A stretch of DNA of 47,063 nt. Source: an uncultured bacterium (GTDB lineage: Bacteria > Armatimonadota > HRBIN16). The stretch covers positions 1 to 47,063 of the forward strand of contig CALJAP010000108.1 in assembly GCA_938027655.1 (NCBI GenBank). Direction: 5' to 3'. Position 1 is the stretch's first letter; the number at the start of each line of letters is the position of its first letter. Below the pieces are notes generated by a model that was not told the DNA's origin, made no database searches, and saw only the letters and a program-made list of their open reading frames with translations. Positions 1 to 8,849 of this stretch are shown here, piece after piece. Position numbers and translations under genes: made by a program.

Positions 1-1
1 G

Positions 2-149
2 TGCGCCCCGATTACACGTATGCGCCCCGATTGCATGTGCGCCCCGATTACACGTATGCGCCCCGATTACACGTATGCGCCCCGATTGCATGTGCGTTCC
101 AATTACATGATGCGCCCCGATTGCATGTGCGCCCCGATGACGGGGGGGG
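2..149. repeat. Tandem repeat block A, 17-19 bp units
   Basis: About eight head-to-tail units start with TGCGCCCCGATT and end either in ACACGTA (19 bp form) or GCATG (17 bp form). Unit starts are near 2, 21, 38, 57, 76, 93, 111 and 128; the unit at 93 is diverged and the last runs into a G-run at 142-150. Degenerate single copies recur near 313-352. One frame stays open through the block, but only because the units repeat, so I do not call it a gene. Confidence 0.85.
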
Positions 150-150
150 G

Positions 151-295
151 CAGACACGCAGGTCTAGGGGCAGACACGTAGGTCTGTGGGCAGACACGCA
201 GGTCTAGGGGCAGACACGTAGGTCTGTGGGCAGATAGCTAGGGTTTGTGGGCAGACACGTAGGTCTAGGGGCAGACACGCAGGTCTGCCCCTACG
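151..295. repeat. Tandem repeat block B, 20 bp units in a 40 bp dimer
   Basis: Seven units of the form CAGACACGYAGGTCTRKGGG start at 151, 171, 191, 211, 231, 252 and 272. The first four alternate strictly between a CGCA/CTAG form and a CGTA/CTGT form, giving a 40 bp higher-order repeat copied twice. The last unit continues into GTCTGCCCC and forms a hairpin with the preceding GGGGCAGAC. The block sits directly after block A. Confidence 0.85.
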
Positions 296-540
296 GGTGG
301 ATCCGCAATCGCGTATACGCCCCAATCGTGTCCCACATGGCATGTGCGCCCGATGGTGTCGGTTATATTCTCCACAATCGCCGGTTCCCTATCCCACACA
401 AAAACCGTGTAGCGACGGAAGGAGTAACCCCCTGAAGCAATGCACGATTTGCAGGAGAACGCCCCTTCCCGCTACAAATATACCAGTGGTACACAACCAG
501 CGAGAAGCGAACGAAGAACGGATAACCGGAGGCACATTCG
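296..540. other. Intergenic region ahead of ackA
   Basis: This stretch holds degenerate copies of repeat A near 313-352 and the Shine-Dalgarno sequence GGAGG eight bases before the ackA GTG. A weak promoter-like pair can be drawn near 458-490 (TTGCAG, 18 bp, TACAAA), but I do not trust it. Short open frames here have no recognisable product. Confidence 0.5.
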
Positions 541-1686
541 GTGAATATACTGGTAGTCAACTGCGGTAGCTCTTCGGTGAAATACCGGCTCTTTAGTGAT
601 TCGCAGGAGCGTGCGCGAGGGTTGATAGAACGGGTCGGCAGCGAGCAAACCCCTGATCATACGGTAGCGGTGCAGCAGATGTTCGCGCAGCTCGGCGAGA
701 TGGAAGATGGCTTGCCGATAGAGGAAATACACGCCATCGGACACCGCGTGGTACACGGCGGTGAAACGTTTACAGGCTCGGTGGTCATTACCCCGAAAGT
801 GATCGAGGCAGTGGAAGCCTGCGCGACGCTTGCCCCTCTGCATAATCCACCGAACCTGCTGGGCATTCGCGCTTGCATGCAGATAGCGCCTCAGGCGATA
901 CAGGTAGCAGTGTTCGACACCGCTTTCCACCACACCCTGCCGAAACATGCCTACCTGTACGCCCTGCCCTACGAACTGCGCGAACAATACGGCATCCGCC
1001 GATACGGCTTCCATGGCACATCGCATCGCTACGTCTCGGAGCGGGTGAACGAGCTGTTAAAACAGCAAAACGCGCTGCACACCCCCAGCAAAGTGATATG
1101 CTGTCACCTGGGCAACGGCAGCAGTATTACCGCAGTGCTGGACGGCAAAAGCGTGGACACCAGCATGGGCATGACACCTGCGGAGGGACTGGTGATGGGA
1201 ACCCGCTCTGGCGACCTGGACCCGGCGATAATCTTGCACCTGCAGCGCACCCTCGGCTGGGACGCCGACCGGGTAGACCGCCTAATTAACAAGGAGGGCG
1301 GACTGCTTGCGCTGGCTGGGGTATCCGACATGCGTGACGTGGAAGCACGAGCCGCCGCCGGAGATAGTAAAGCGCAGGTCGCTTTTGAGGTATTCTGTTA
1401 TCGGATAATCAAATATATCGGGGCGTACGCTGCCGCAATGAACGGCGTCCACGCCATCGCGTTCACAGCAGGTATCGGCGAGAACAGCGCGGCAGTGCGC
1501 AGCAAGGTGTGCGCCTCGCTGGAATATCTGGGGGTGGAGATAGACGAAATCGCCAACCGCCAAGGCAAAGGAGAACGGTGTATCAGTACGCCCCGCTCGC
1601 GAGTCAAAGTATATGTCGTGCCAACAGATGAGGAGCGCGTGATTGCCGAGGAGACGCGCAAGCTGGTGGAAGGATTGCGAAGATAA
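541..1686 (+). CDS. ackA: Acetate kinase
   Basis: Acetate kinase interconverts acetate + ATP and acetyl phosphate + ADP in the cytoplasm. With phosphotransacetylase it forms the Pta-Ack route between acetyl-CoA and acetate. The 381 residues are slightly short of the usual 395-400. Family signatures are in order: NCGSSSVKY at the N-terminus, GHRVVHGG, FDTAFHH, GFHGTSHRYVS, HLGNGSS and a C-terminal AFTAGIGENS. The start is GTG, preceded by GGAGG at eight bases. It is the first gene of the + strand run leading into lipid-synthesis genes. No pta is in the window. The family assignment is secure. Confidence 0.97.
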   Translation: MNILVVNCGSSSVKYRLFSDSQERARGLIERVGSEQTPDHTVAVQQMFAQLGEMEDGLPIEEIHAIGHRVVHGGETFTGSVVITPKVIEAVEACATLAPLHNPPNLLGIRACMQIAPQAIQVAVFDTAFHHTLPKHAYLYALPYELREQYGIRRYGFHGTSHRYVSERVNELLKQQNALHTPSKVICCHLGNGSSITAVLDGKSVDTSMGMTPAEGLVMGTRSGDLDPAIILHLQRTLGWDADRVDRLINKEGGLLALAGVSDMRDVEARAAAGDSKAQVAFEVFCYRIIKYIGAYAAAMNGVHAIAFTAGIGENSAAVRSKVCASLEYLGVEIDEIANRQGKGERCISTPRSRVKVYVVPTDEERVIAEETRKLVEGLRR

Positions 1687-1715
1687 CATATCGCCATAGA
1701 GAGGGGGAGTTCCCC

Positions 1716-2252
1716 GTGAGACTGGATTTAACCGAGATCGCCCAGCATGTTGGCAAGCAGATATCCTACCGGGTAGATGAGCCGGCAAGCTCCATTGAGG
1801 ACGTACGGGTGCTGGCTCCGATTCAGGGTAATCTGCGCTTTACCAACACGGGCGACCTGTTGCTGGTGCGCGGACTTTTGCATACCAGCGTGGAGCTGGA
1901 GTGCAGTCGGTGCTTGCGCCTATTCGAGATGCCTCTGCTCTGCGAGGTGGAAGAGCAAGTAGAGTTGCGGGCTATCGCGGCTCGCCCGTTCGAGCACCCG
2001 CAGGTCACCATCGTGCCGGAAGAGGGTGATACGCTCTTTCTGGAGGGCAACATCCTGGACCTGACGGAGCTGATACGGCAGATGTTGCTGGTCTCTCTGC
2101 CTATCAAACCGCTCCACGATGAGGAGTGCAAAGGGCTGTGTCCGACCTGCGGCGCAGACCTGAACGAGGGAGAATGCTCCTGCGAGCGTCCGACAGGACA
2201 TCCTGCCTTCGCTGCGCTGGCACAGCTTCTTGCGCAGATGGAAGAGGCTTGA
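1716..2252 (+). CDS. yceD: YceD/DUF177 family protein (23S rRNA accumulation protein)
   Basis: A 178-residue YceD (DUF177) protein. In other bacteria this family supports 23S rRNA accumulation and is nearly always encoded just before rpmF, as here. Two cysteine clusters are visible: CSRCL near residue 66, and a C-terminal CKGLCPTCGADLNEGECSC, consistent with metal binding. The start is GTG, preceded by GAGGGGGAG. It lies 29 bases after ackA and 47 bases before rpmF. Biochemical function is not established for the family as a whole, so only the family and gene-order assignment is firm. Confidence 0.9.
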   Translation: MRLDLTEIAQHVGKQISYRVDEPASSIEDVRVLAPIQGNLRFTNTGDLLLVRGLLHTSVELECSRCLRLFEMPLLCEVEEQVELRAIAARPFEHPQVTIVPEEGDTLFLEGNILDLTELIRQMLLVSLPIKPLHDEECKGLCPTCGADLNEGECSCERPTGHPAFAALAQLLAQMEEA

Positions 2253-2256
2253 ATCG

Positions 2257-2265
2257 TGATATAAT
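2257..2265 (+). promoter_or_regulatory. Extended -10 promoter for rpmF-plsX-fab genes
   Basis: TGA followed by TATAAT forms a perfect extended -10 element starting four bases after the yceD stop codon; no convincing -35 is seen. Transcription would start near 2272, about 28 bases before the rpmF start. It could drive rpmF and the lipid genes independently of ackA. Confidence 0.5.
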
Positions 2266-2299
2266 ATATCGGCAATTTTTATCGGAAAGAGGTGAAACG

Positions 2300-2518
2300 G
2301 TGGCTTTACCAAAGAGACGACATTCCCATGCGCGAACAGCAAAGCGGCGCACCCACTATATCCTGAACGCCGCAACGGTGGTCAAGATTGGGCGATGTCC
2401 GACGAACAACCCTAATTGCCCCGGCGCACATCTGTCGCACACCGCTTGCCCCGTTTGCGGTTACTACAAGGGTCGACAAGCGGTACTGATTAAGCAGAAG
2501 AGTCGGCGCGAGAGATAG
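2300..2518 (+). CDS. rpmF: 50S ribosomal protein L32
   Basis: A 72-residue bL32 of the large ribosomal subunit. Starting at GTG 2300 gives the family N-terminus ALPKRRHSHARTAKRRTHY and a C-terminal CPVCGYYKGRQ. An AGAGGTG Shine-Dalgarno precedes it. The frame extends upstream to 2126, but that part is out of family and overlaps yceD, so the internal GTG was chosen. The zinc motif is unusual: cysteines at 33, 40, 50 and 53 give CX6C-X9-CX2C, where zinc-type L32 normally has two CX2C pairs. Position between yceD and plsX is the standard one. Confidence 0.95.
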   Translation: MALPKRRHSHARTAKRRTHYILNAATVVKIGRCPTNNPNCPGAHLSHTACPVCGYYKGRQAVLIKQKSRRER

Positions 2519-2529
2519 TCGCGGTGCTG

Positions 2530-3597
2530 ATGGCTCTTGCTACCTCAGCCATACGAGTCGCTGTAGACGCCATGGGGGGCGATTACGCCCCGCAAGAAGT
2601 GGTTCGGGGATGCTTGACTGTCGCCTCCGAGATGCCCTTCGTGGACATCACGCTGGTGGGCGACCGGGAGCGCATCACCGCCGAATTGCGGGGAGCCTCC
2701 TTGCCCTCCAATGTACACCTTCGCCACGCCTCGCAGGTCATCGAGATGGGCGAAAGCCCTGTACAGGGCATTCGGCGCAAGCGGGATGCCTCTATCGTGG
2801 TGTGTGCCCAGATGGTGCAGGATGGCGAAGCGGATGCTTTCTTCTCCGCAGGCAACAGCGGTGCCGCGATGGCAGTGGCCGCCTTGCAGATTGGTCGTAT
2901 TCCCGGTATCGACCGCCCTGCCATCGCCGCGGCGATACCCAGCAAAAAGGGGCGTTTCGTGCTGATCGATGCGGGAGCCAACGTGGATTGTGACCCTTCG
3001 CACCTGCTGGAGTTCGCCATCATGGGGTCGGTATACGCGCAGGTTATTCTGAACATTCCCAACCCTGTGGTGGGGCTGCTCAGCAATGGGGAAGAAGAGG
3101 GCAAGGGCAACCAGGTGGTGAAGCTGGCGCATAAGCTGCTACATCAGAGCGGGTTGCCCTTCGTCGGCAATATTGAAGGCAAGGATGTGTTTGAAGGCAA
3201 GGCGGATGTGGTGGTGTGCGACGGGTTCGTCGGCAACGTTGCGCTCAAAATCGGCGAAGGAACCGCCAGCTTTATGGTGAGCCTAATCGAGGAAGAGGTG
3301 CGGCGCAATCCGTTGCTGGTGATACCGCTGGGTTTGATGAAGGGCGTGATTCGTCGCCTCAAACAGCGCACCGACTACGCCGAGTACGGCGGCGCACATC
3401 TGCTGGGCGTGCGTGGTGTGTGCGTTATCGGGCATGGGCGGTCTCATGCCAGCGCAATCGCTAACGGCGTACGCCTGACCGTACGTTCTGTACAGGAGCG
3501 AATGGCGGAGCGTATCGAAAGCGCAATGCTCCAGCAAACCGCCTTGCTCAGCACTCTACCCTTCCTCCTGCAGGAGAACGAAGCCGATGCGCAGTAA
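2530..3597 (+). CDS. plsX: Phosphate acyltransferase PlsX
   Basis: PlsX converts acyl-ACP and phosphate into acyl phosphate, the donor used by PlsY to make lysophosphatidic acid, so it links fatty-acid synthesis to phospholipids. It is a peripheral membrane enzyme. The N-terminal VAVDAMGGDYAP and the later FFSAGNSGA, IDAGANVDC and VVCDGFVGNVALK segments are family hallmarks. ATG 2530 gives 355 residues; GTG 2524, two codons upstream, is an alternative. It overlaps fabH by 11 bases, which suggests coupled translation. Confidence 0.96.
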   Translation: MALATSAIRVAVDAMGGDYAPQEVVRGCLTVASEMPFVDITLVGDRERITAELRGASLPSNVHLRHASQVIEMGESPVQGIRRKRDASIVVCAQMVQDGEADAFFSAGNSGAAMAVAALQIGRIPGIDRPAIAAAIPSKKGRFVLIDAGANVDCDPSHLLEFAIMGSVYAQVILNIPNPVVGLLSNGEEEGKGNQVVKLAHKLLHQSGLPFVGNIEGKDVFEGKADVVVCDGFVGNVALKIGEGTASFMVSLIEEEVRRNPLLVIPLGLMKGVIRRLKQRTDYAEYGGAHLLGVRGVCVIGHGRSHASAIANGVRLTVRSVQERMAERIESAMLQQTALLSTLPFLLQENEADAQ

Positions 3598-4582
3598 CGT
3601 GCGTGCGGGTATCATCGGGGTAGGCGTCGGCATTCCCGAAAAGGTCATCACCAATCACGACCTGGAACAGCGCATCGATACCACCGATGAATGGATAGTC
3701 ACCCGCACAGGCATTCGCGAGCGGCGTGTTGCTCCTGCACACATTGCTACTTCCGACCTCGCCGCACAGGCAGCACAGCAGGCGCTGCAAAACGCGAGCA
3801 AGGGCGCAGAAGAGATAGACCTGATTGTGGTTGCTACCGCTACGCCCGACATGCCCTGGCCCTCTACCGCCTGTCTGGTGCAGGCGAAAATCGGAGCGAC
3901 AAAGGCGGCGGCGTTTGACCTGAACGCGGTCTGCTCGGGCTTTGTGTACGCGCTGTGGATAGCGGCACAGGCAGTGGAAACGGGAGCATATCGCTGTGTG
4001 CTGGTGATTGGCGCGGACATCCTGTCGCGTCAGGTGAACTGGGAGGACCGCGCTACCTGCGTACTTTTTGGCGACGGCGCAGGCGCGGTGGTACTGGCTC
4101 CCGTCGAGGAGCCTTACGGCGTGCTTTCGGGCGTGCTGGGCGCAGACGGTACAGGCGCGCCCTTGCTGAACGTGCCCGCAGGAGGCACGCGCGAACCGCT
4201 CACTCCCGAAGTGATTGCCCGGAAACGGCACACCATCCACATGCGTGGGCGCGAGGTGTTTAAGTTCGCGGTGACCATCATGGGCGAGGTAGCGATACAG
4301 GCTCTGCAGAAAGCAGGTGTTTCCCCCGAGGAGGTGAACCTCTTTATTCCGCACCAGGCGAACATCCGCATCATTCAGGCGGCGGCGGAACGGCTGAACC
4401 TGCCGATGGAACGGGTGTTCATCAACGTAGACCGCTACGGCAACACCTCGGCGGCGTCGATACCCATCGCCCTGTATGAAGCGTGGGCACAGGGACAACT
4501 GAAGAAAGGCGATGTGGCGGTGGTGGTGGGGTTCGGCGCGGGTTTGACGTGGGGAGCCTGTGTGTTACGGTGGGTGTATTAG
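3587..4582 (+). CDS. fabH: Beta-ketoacyl-ACP synthase III
   Basis: FabH starts fatty-acid synthesis by condensing acetyl-CoA (or a branched acyl-CoA) with malonyl-ACP. The 331 residues match the usual length. The Cys-His-Asn triad is visible: Cys116 in DLNAVCSGF, His in FIPHQANIRI near residue 255, and Asn in YGNTSAAS near 285. The start lies inside the end of plsX and the next gene begins 10 bases after the stop, consistent with one transcript. Primer preference (straight or branched) cannot be read from the sequence. Confidence 0.97.
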   Translation: MRSNVRAGIIGVGVGIPEKVITNHDLEQRIDTTDEWIVTRTGIRERRVAPAHIATSDLAAQAAQQALQNASKGAEEIDLIVVATATPDMPWPSTACLVQAKIGATKAAAFDLNAVCSGFVYALWIAAQAVETGAYRCVLVIGADILSRQVNWEDRATCVLFGDGAGAVVLAPVEEPYGVLSGVLGADGTGAPLLNVPAGGTREPLTPEVIARKRHTIHMRGREVFKFAVTIMGEVAIQALQKAGVSPEEVNLFIPHQANIRIIQAAAERLNLPMERVFINVDRYGNTSAASIPIALYEAWAQGQLKKGDVAVVVGFGAGLTWGACVLRWVY

Positions 4583-4592
4583 GGGGATAACG

Positions 4593-5525
4593 ATGTATGC
4601 GCTGGTATTTCCGGGACAGGGTTCGCAGGCGCGGGGCATGGGCAAAGAGATTGCCGAAGCGTTCGCATCGGCGCGGAAGGTTTACGAAGAGGCAGATGAG
4701 TTACTGGGCTATCGTCTGAGCGCGTTGTGCTTTGAGGGAGACGAGGAGGAGCTACGCCAGACGGTTCATGCTCAACCGGCGCTATTCGTGACAAGTGTGG
4801 CGACATGGTACGCCCTGAGCGAGCAGGTGGAGCTGCACCCCGTTTGCGTGGCGGGGCACAGCGTGGGCGAATACGCGGCGCTGGTGGCGGCGGGCGTACT
4901 GGAGTGGCAAGATGGACTGAGGCTGGTGCGAGCACGCGCCGAGGCGATGCAGGCAGCTGCAGAGGGGTCACAGGGCACGATGGCAGCGGTGCTGGGTCTG
5001 GATGTGGAAGCGGTGGAAACGGCGTGCACAGAGGCATCGTCCGCCGGAGTGGTATGCGTGGCAAATTACAACTGCCCGGGGCAGGTAGTGATTTCGGGCA
5101 AGGCGGATGCCGTGGCCCGGGCGGCTGAGTTGTGTAGGGCGAAAGGGGCGAAACGGGTAATTCCCCTGCGCGTCAGCGGAGGGTTCCACTCGCCGTTGAT
5201 GCAGCCCGCCGCCGAGCGGTTTCGTCAGGCACTGCAAGGGGTGAGGTTTCGCCCGCCGAAGGTACGGGTGGTGGCGAATCGCACAGCGGACGTGCTGGGA
5301 ACGGAAACCGACTTTGTGGCTCTGCTCACCGAGCAGCTGCTCCATTCGGTGCGCTGGGAGGAAAGCGTGCGCCGGATGTGGGAACTGGGAGCACGGCTGT
5401 TCGTAGAGTTGGGTGCCGGCGATGTGTTGAGCGGGCTGATACGGAGAACGGTCGCCGAGGCGCAGACGCTGGCGGTGCATACCGTCGAAGGCGTACATCG
5501 CGCTGCGGAGATGCTACGAAGTTGA
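4593..5525 (+). CDS. fabD: Malonyl-CoA:ACP transacylase
   Basis: FabD moves malonyl groups from CoA to acyl carrier protein. The 310 residues begin YALVFPGQGSQ, the usual family start. The nucleophile is Ser90 in GHSVGEYAAL, and GGFHSPLM near residue 200 supplies the catalytic His. The frame is open to 4560, but ATG 4593 has AGGGGG seven bases upstream and gives the canonical N-terminus. It sits between fabH and fabG in a classic fab order. Confidence 0.97.
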   Translation: MYALVFPGQGSQARGMGKEIAEAFASARKVYEEADELLGYRLSALCFEGDEEELRQTVHAQPALFVTSVATWYALSEQVELHPVCVAGHSVGEYAALVAAGVLEWQDGLRLVRARAEAMQAAAEGSQGTMAAVLGLDVEAVETACTEASSAGVVCVANYNCPGQVVISGKADAVARAAELCRAKGAKRVIPLRVSGGFHSPLMQPAAERFRQALQGVRFRPPKVRVVANRTADVLGTETDFVALLTEQLLHSVRWEESVRRMWELGARLFVELGAGDVLSGLIRRTVAEAQTLAVHTVEGVHRAAEMLRS

Positions 5526-5574
5526 GAAGGATGCATACCCGTTCTGAAAAAATGCTTTGTGGGAAGGCGATTAA

Positions 5575-5603
5575 GAGGGACACGGATACGCACGGATGAA
5601 ACA
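5575..5603. repeat. Possible fragment of an ACGGAT-type repeat
   Basis: The fabD-fabG spacer carries two near copies of CACGGATRCGCACGGATGAA-like text (CACGGATACG then CACGGATGAA). It resembles short intergenic repeats common in environmental bacterial genomes. No second copy was found in the window, so the call is weak. Confidence 0.25.
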
Positions 5604-5626
5604 GATTGGCAAGGTGGGAGGACAGG

Positions 5627-6379
5627 TTGAGGCTTGAAGGCAAAATCGCGCTGGTTACCGGCGCAGGAAAAGATAACCGGGGCATCGGGCACGGAATCGC
5701 TGTGGCTTTGGCACGTGAGGGGGCAGATGTTGCGGTTGCGTCGCACACGCTGGCGAATGCGCTGCGGGTTGCCGATGCGGTGCAGGCTTTGGGCAGACGT
5801 TCGTTGGCAGTGGAAATGGACGTTTCGCGCGAAGAATCCGTAGAAGCCGGTGTTGCCGAGGTACTGAGTGCTTTTGGCAGAATAGACATTCTGGTAAACA
5901 ACGCGGGTATCACCCGCGACGCCCTGCTGGTGCGCATGCGCGAAGAAGATTGGGACGCAGTGCTGGACGTGAACCTGAAGGGGGCGTTTCTGTGCAGCCG
6001 CGCAGTGGCGCGGGTGATGATGAAACAGCGGGCTGGCAGTATCGTCAACATCACGTCCATCATGGGGCTGACGGGCAACGCCGGACAGGCAAACTACGCT
6101 TCGGCAAAGGCGGGGTTAATCGGCTTTACCAAATCGCTGGCGAGGGAACTGGGTTCGCGCAACATCCGCGTCAACGCGGTTGCTCCCGGCTGGATTGAAA
6201 CCGCCATGACCGACGCCCTGCCCGACCAGGTGCGTGAAGCCATCCTGAAGCAGATTCCGCTGGGGCGATTGGGCAAGGCAGAAGATGTTGCCGGAGCAGT
6301 GGTCTTCCTGTGCAGTGAAGAGGCGTCGTACATCACGGGACAGGTCTTGACGGTAGACGGCGGTCTCGTTATGATATAG
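5627..6379 (+). CDS. fabG: 3-oxoacyl-ACP reductase
   Basis: FabG, a short-chain dehydrogenase/reductase, reduces 3-oxoacyl-ACP with NADPH during elongation. TTG 5627 was chosen because GGGAGG lies five bases upstream and it gives 250 residues, the normal size; the upstream TTG 5606 would add seven residues. NNAG, the SIMG serine, YASAK and the [13 protein letters not shown] loop are clear. The dinucleotide loop reads [11 protein letters not shown], three residues longer than the usual TGxxxGIG, which is odd. It lies between fabD and acpP. Confidence 0.94.
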   Translation: MRLEGKIALVTGAGKDNRGIGHGIAVALAREGADVAVASHTLANALRVADAVQALGRRSLAVEMDVSREESVEAGVAEVLSAFGRIDILVNNAGITRDALLVRMREEDWDAVLDVNLKGAFLCSRAVARVMMKQRAGSIVNITSIMGLTGNAGQANYASAKAGLIGFTKSLARELGSRNIRVNAVAPGWIETAMTDALPDQVREAILKQIPLGRLGKAEDVAGAVVFLCSEEASYITGQVLTVDGGLVMI

Positions 6380-6435
6380 GGAAGCCGTTGCCGAACTTGC
6401 GCAAAACATCCAAAATCATCATACGGAGGGAACGA

Positions 6436-6675
6436 ATGAGCACGTTTGACCGCATCAGAAAAGTGATTGTGGACAAGCTGGACGTCGATGAGGGCGAGGT
6501 AACGCCGGAGGCGTCTTTTGCGGAGGACCTCGGTGCCGACTCTCTCGACGTGGTGGAGCTCATCATGGCTCTGGAAGAGGAGTTCAACATCGAGATCCCC
6601 GACGAAGATGCGGAGGGTATCCGCACGGTACAGGACGCGGTGAACTACATCGAGCAGAAACTGGCTGTAGGCTAA
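6436..6675 (+). CDS. acpP: Acyl carrier protein
   Basis: A 79-residue acidic acyl carrier protein that carries growing acyl chains on 4'-phosphopantetheine. The attachment Ser36 is in the canonical [15 protein letters not shown] 6436 has GGAGGG five bases upstream; the frame extends to 6388 but the upstream part is not conserved. It is placed 56 bases after fabG and 15 before fabF, the common fabG-acpP-fabF order. Confidence 0.97.
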   Translation: MSTFDRIRKVIVDKLDVDEGEVTPEASFAEDLGADSLDVVELIMALEEEFNIEIPDEDAEGIRTVQDAVNYIEQKLAVG

Positions 6676-6690
6676 CCGACGGTGGATGCG

Positions 6691-7932
6691 ATGTGGCGGC
6701 GGGTAGTGGTGACCGGCATGGGCGCCATTACCCCGTTGGGCTTGGACGTCCCTTCCTTCTGGGAGGGGCTGAAAAGTGGACGCAACGGGGTGGCGACCAT
6801 TACCTCGTTTGACCCTTCCGGACAGCCGGTACGTTTCGCGGCGGAAGTCAAAGGTTTCATCCCCGAAAACTACATCGAGCGCAAGGAAGCGCGTCGGATG
6901 GACCGTTTCGCGCAGTTTGCCATCGCGGCGACCAAAGAGGCACTGGCGAGCTCGGGGCTGGAAATCAGCGACGAGAACCGCGCATGTATCGGCACGCTGA
7001 TCGCCAGCGGCATCGGTGGGCTACAAACCCTCGAAGAGCAGCACAGGGTGTTTCTGGAGCGCGGTCCCGACCGCGTGAGCCCTTTCCTTATTCCCATGAT
7101 GATCGCAAACATGGCATCAGGACAGGTTGCCATCCAGTTCGGGTTACAGGGACCCTGTACGACCGTGGTAACCGCCTGCGCAGCGGGCACGAACGCGGTC
7201 GGCGATGCGTGGGAGATTATTCGCCGTGGCGACGCCGACGTGATGATCGCAGGGGGCACCGAGGCGGCTATCACCGCCCTTGCGCTCGCCAGCTTTGCCA
7301 ATGCCCGTGCGCTCTCCACCCGCAACGACGACCCCGAGCACGCCAGTCGCCCCTTCGATGCCGAGCGGGATGGTTTCGTCATGGGTGAAGGCGCAGGGGT
7401 GCTGGTGCTGGAGGAGCTGGAACATGCTTTGCAGCGCGGTGCTCCCATCCTGGCGGAAATCACCGGCTACGCCATGACTGCCGACGCCTATCATATCACC
7501 GCACCCGACCCAGAAGGCGAAGGCGCAAAGCGTGTGATGGAGCTGGCTATGCGCAAAGCAGGCATCGCTCCCGACGAGGTAGACTACATTAACGCACACG
7601 GCACCTCTACCCCCGCCAACGACCGTCTGGAAACGCTGGCTATCAAGCGTGCTTTTGGAGAACATGCCGGACGTCTGGCGGTCAGCTCTACCAAGTCCAT
7701 GACCGGACACTTGCTGGGTGCAGCAGGAGCGATCGAAGCCATCGCAACGGTGCTTGCCATCCAGCACCAGATTGCCCCGCCGACTATTAACTATCAGGTT
7801 CCCGACCCCGAGTGCGACCTGGACTACGTGCCGAACGAAGCACGCCCGATGAGGATAGACGTCGCCCTGTCGAACTCCTTCGGCTTCGGTGGGCACAATG
7901 CCACGCTGGTGTTCAAACGCTGGGAGGGCTAA
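6691..7932 (+). CDS. fabF: Beta-ketoacyl-ACP synthase II
   Basis: FabF extends acyl-ACP with malonyl-ACP. ATG 6691 (413 residues, GGTGG just upstream) is preferred over the in-frame GTG 6682, which lacks a binding site. The Cys-His-His set is seen: Cys in [13 protein letters not shown] near residue 164, His in [14 protein letters not shown] near 304, and His in [12 protein letters not shown] near 341. It ends the fatty-acid run; no clear terminator follows, and the next start codon lies two bases after its stop. Confidence 0.97.
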   Translation: MWRRVVVTGMGAITPLGLDVPSFWEGLKSGRNGVATITSFDPSGQPVRFAAEVKGFIPENYIERKEARRMDRFAQFAIAATKEALASSGLEISDENRACIGTLIASGIGGLQTLEEQHRVFLERGPDRVSPFLIPMMIANMASGQVAIQFGLQGPCTTVVTACAAGTNAVGDAWEIIRRGDADVMIAGGTEAAITALALASFANARALSTRNDDPEHASRPFDAERDGFVMGEGAGVLVLEELEHALQRGAPILAEITGYAMTADAYHITAPDPEGEGAKRVMELAMRKAGIAPDEVDYINAHGTSTPANDRLETLAIKRAFGEHAGRLAVSSTKSMTGHLLGAAGAIEAIATVLAIQHQIAPPTINYQVPDPECDLDYVPNEARPMRIDVALSNSFGFGGHNATLVFKRWEG

Positions 7933-7933
7933 A

Positions 7934-7993
7934 ATGGGTGAACTCACCACGCATCAGCGCGTCAAGCGAGTGTACGAACCTGGGGAGATATAG
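7934..7993 (+). pseudogene. Truncated gene start, possibly URO-D family
   Basis: ATG 7934 is preceded at five bases by GGGAGGG, the best ribosome binding site in the area, yet the frame stops after 19 codons: MGELTTHQRVKRVYEPGEI. The first 15 residues resemble the start of uroporphyrinogen-decarboxylase-family proteins (TTHERV.R...HREPDRVP), from memory and not searched. The match ends at YE, just before the 3' end of the restriction enzyme gene at 7998. I infer that this is the 5' stub of a fab-linked gene cut by arrival of the restriction-modification cassette. It could instead be a chance short ORF. Confidence 0.45.
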
Positions 7994-7997
7994 CTGA

Positions 7998-8849
7998 CTA
8001 CGTGATGAGGTCAAACGGCAGGTCGCTGATGTCACGTAGCCTTCGGCCGCTTACGAGTGTGCGGAGCATGTCCTCTTGGTCATGATTTTTCACCGCACCA
8101 ATCGCTTCTTGCAGTTCCGGTAATGCGATGTGATACACGCAATCGATATCCCCTGTCCCCAGTGCCAGCGCCGCAATGCGTGTGGGCATAGGCTCCGCCG
8201 TAACGGCAACGATACGCGGCGTATGTCCTTTTCGATTACGGATGATGTTCAGCGCTTCCGTTCGCGTATTCTGCGCCCGGTCACTGCGGATAGTCCATTT
8301 ACAGGAAACAATCGCGTGCAGGATATAGCCATCGTAGTTCACCCGGCGAACAGGGGTCAGCCGCGCCGGTAAACGCTCTTCTGCGAACAGAGAGCCTTCG
8401 GTGTCGAAGAAGACATCCTCTTCACTGTATCGGGCAACGATAACGTCTGGCTTAACCAGATATTCGGTACCCAATATCGCTTTGAGGTCCGCGTCTCGCT
8501 TCGCCAGGTCGTCCAGACGTGATAGATGTTCATACTGATAGTATCGGGAGATGCGTCCGCCCACCTCGAACCGCCACGTGCCCGGTCGAGCGCGCAGGAG
8601 TGTTGTGAACGTCTTCTCTAGGAACCGTCTGGTGATTTCCTGGAACTGCGCTCCTATCTCTTGAGGCGTTAGGCGCAGGGCGGTCGGAGGTGCCGGCAGG
8701 CGTTCGGCGAGTTCCTTGCCGATGCTCACACTACTCGGCGAATCCTTATCTGACCAGTTGGGCACCCCCTGCTTATCCACGAACAGGAGAACCCTGCATA
8801 TTTGGGCAAGATACTCCCTTCGAAAGTTCGGAACGTGTTCGCCTCTCAC
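7998..8849 (-). CDS. NgoMIV-family type II restriction endonuclease
   Basis: A 283-residue protein matching the NgoMIV family (about 286 residues; NgoMIV cuts GCCGGC). The PD...SCK nuclease core is in place: Glu71, Pro134-Asp135 (KPDVIVARY), Ser182-Cys183-Lys184 (VSCKWTIRSDR) and Glu198, close to the NgoMIV catalytic set. The family segments TRTEALNIIRNRKG and ALGTGDIDCVYH are also present. The start GTG 8849 overlaps the methyltransferase stop by four bases (GTGA), so translation is coupled behind the protective enzyme. Recognition of GCCGGC is inferred from family only; that hexamer still occurs in the window, for example at 1791 and 8692. Confidence 0.88.
   Translation of the reverse strand: MRGEHVPNFRREYLAQICRVLLFVDKQGVPNWSDKDSPSSVSIGKELAERLPAPPTALRLTPQEIGAQFQEITRRFLEKTFTTLLRARPGTWRFEVGGRISRYYQYEHLSRLDDLAKRDADLKAILGTEYLVKPDVIVARYSEEDVFFDTEGSLFAEERLPARLTPVRRVNYDGYILHAIVSCKWTIRSDRAQNTRTEALNIIRNRKGHTPRIVAVTAEPMPTRIAALALGTGDIDCVYHIALPELQEAIGAVKNHDQEDMLRTLVSGRRLRDISDLPFDLIT

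Noticed and set aside
1-207. Open frame of 68 codons across the tandem repeats
   Set aside because: The frame is open only because the units lack stops; the peptide is the repeat translated and changes frame with unit length. No ribosome binding site.
1-295. CRISPR array
   Set aside because: Units are contiguous with no unique spacers and are shorter than CRISPR repeats.
458-490. ackA promoter TTGCAG-18-TACAAA
   Set aside because: Only moderate matches at both boxes and a long spacer; such pairs are expected by chance.
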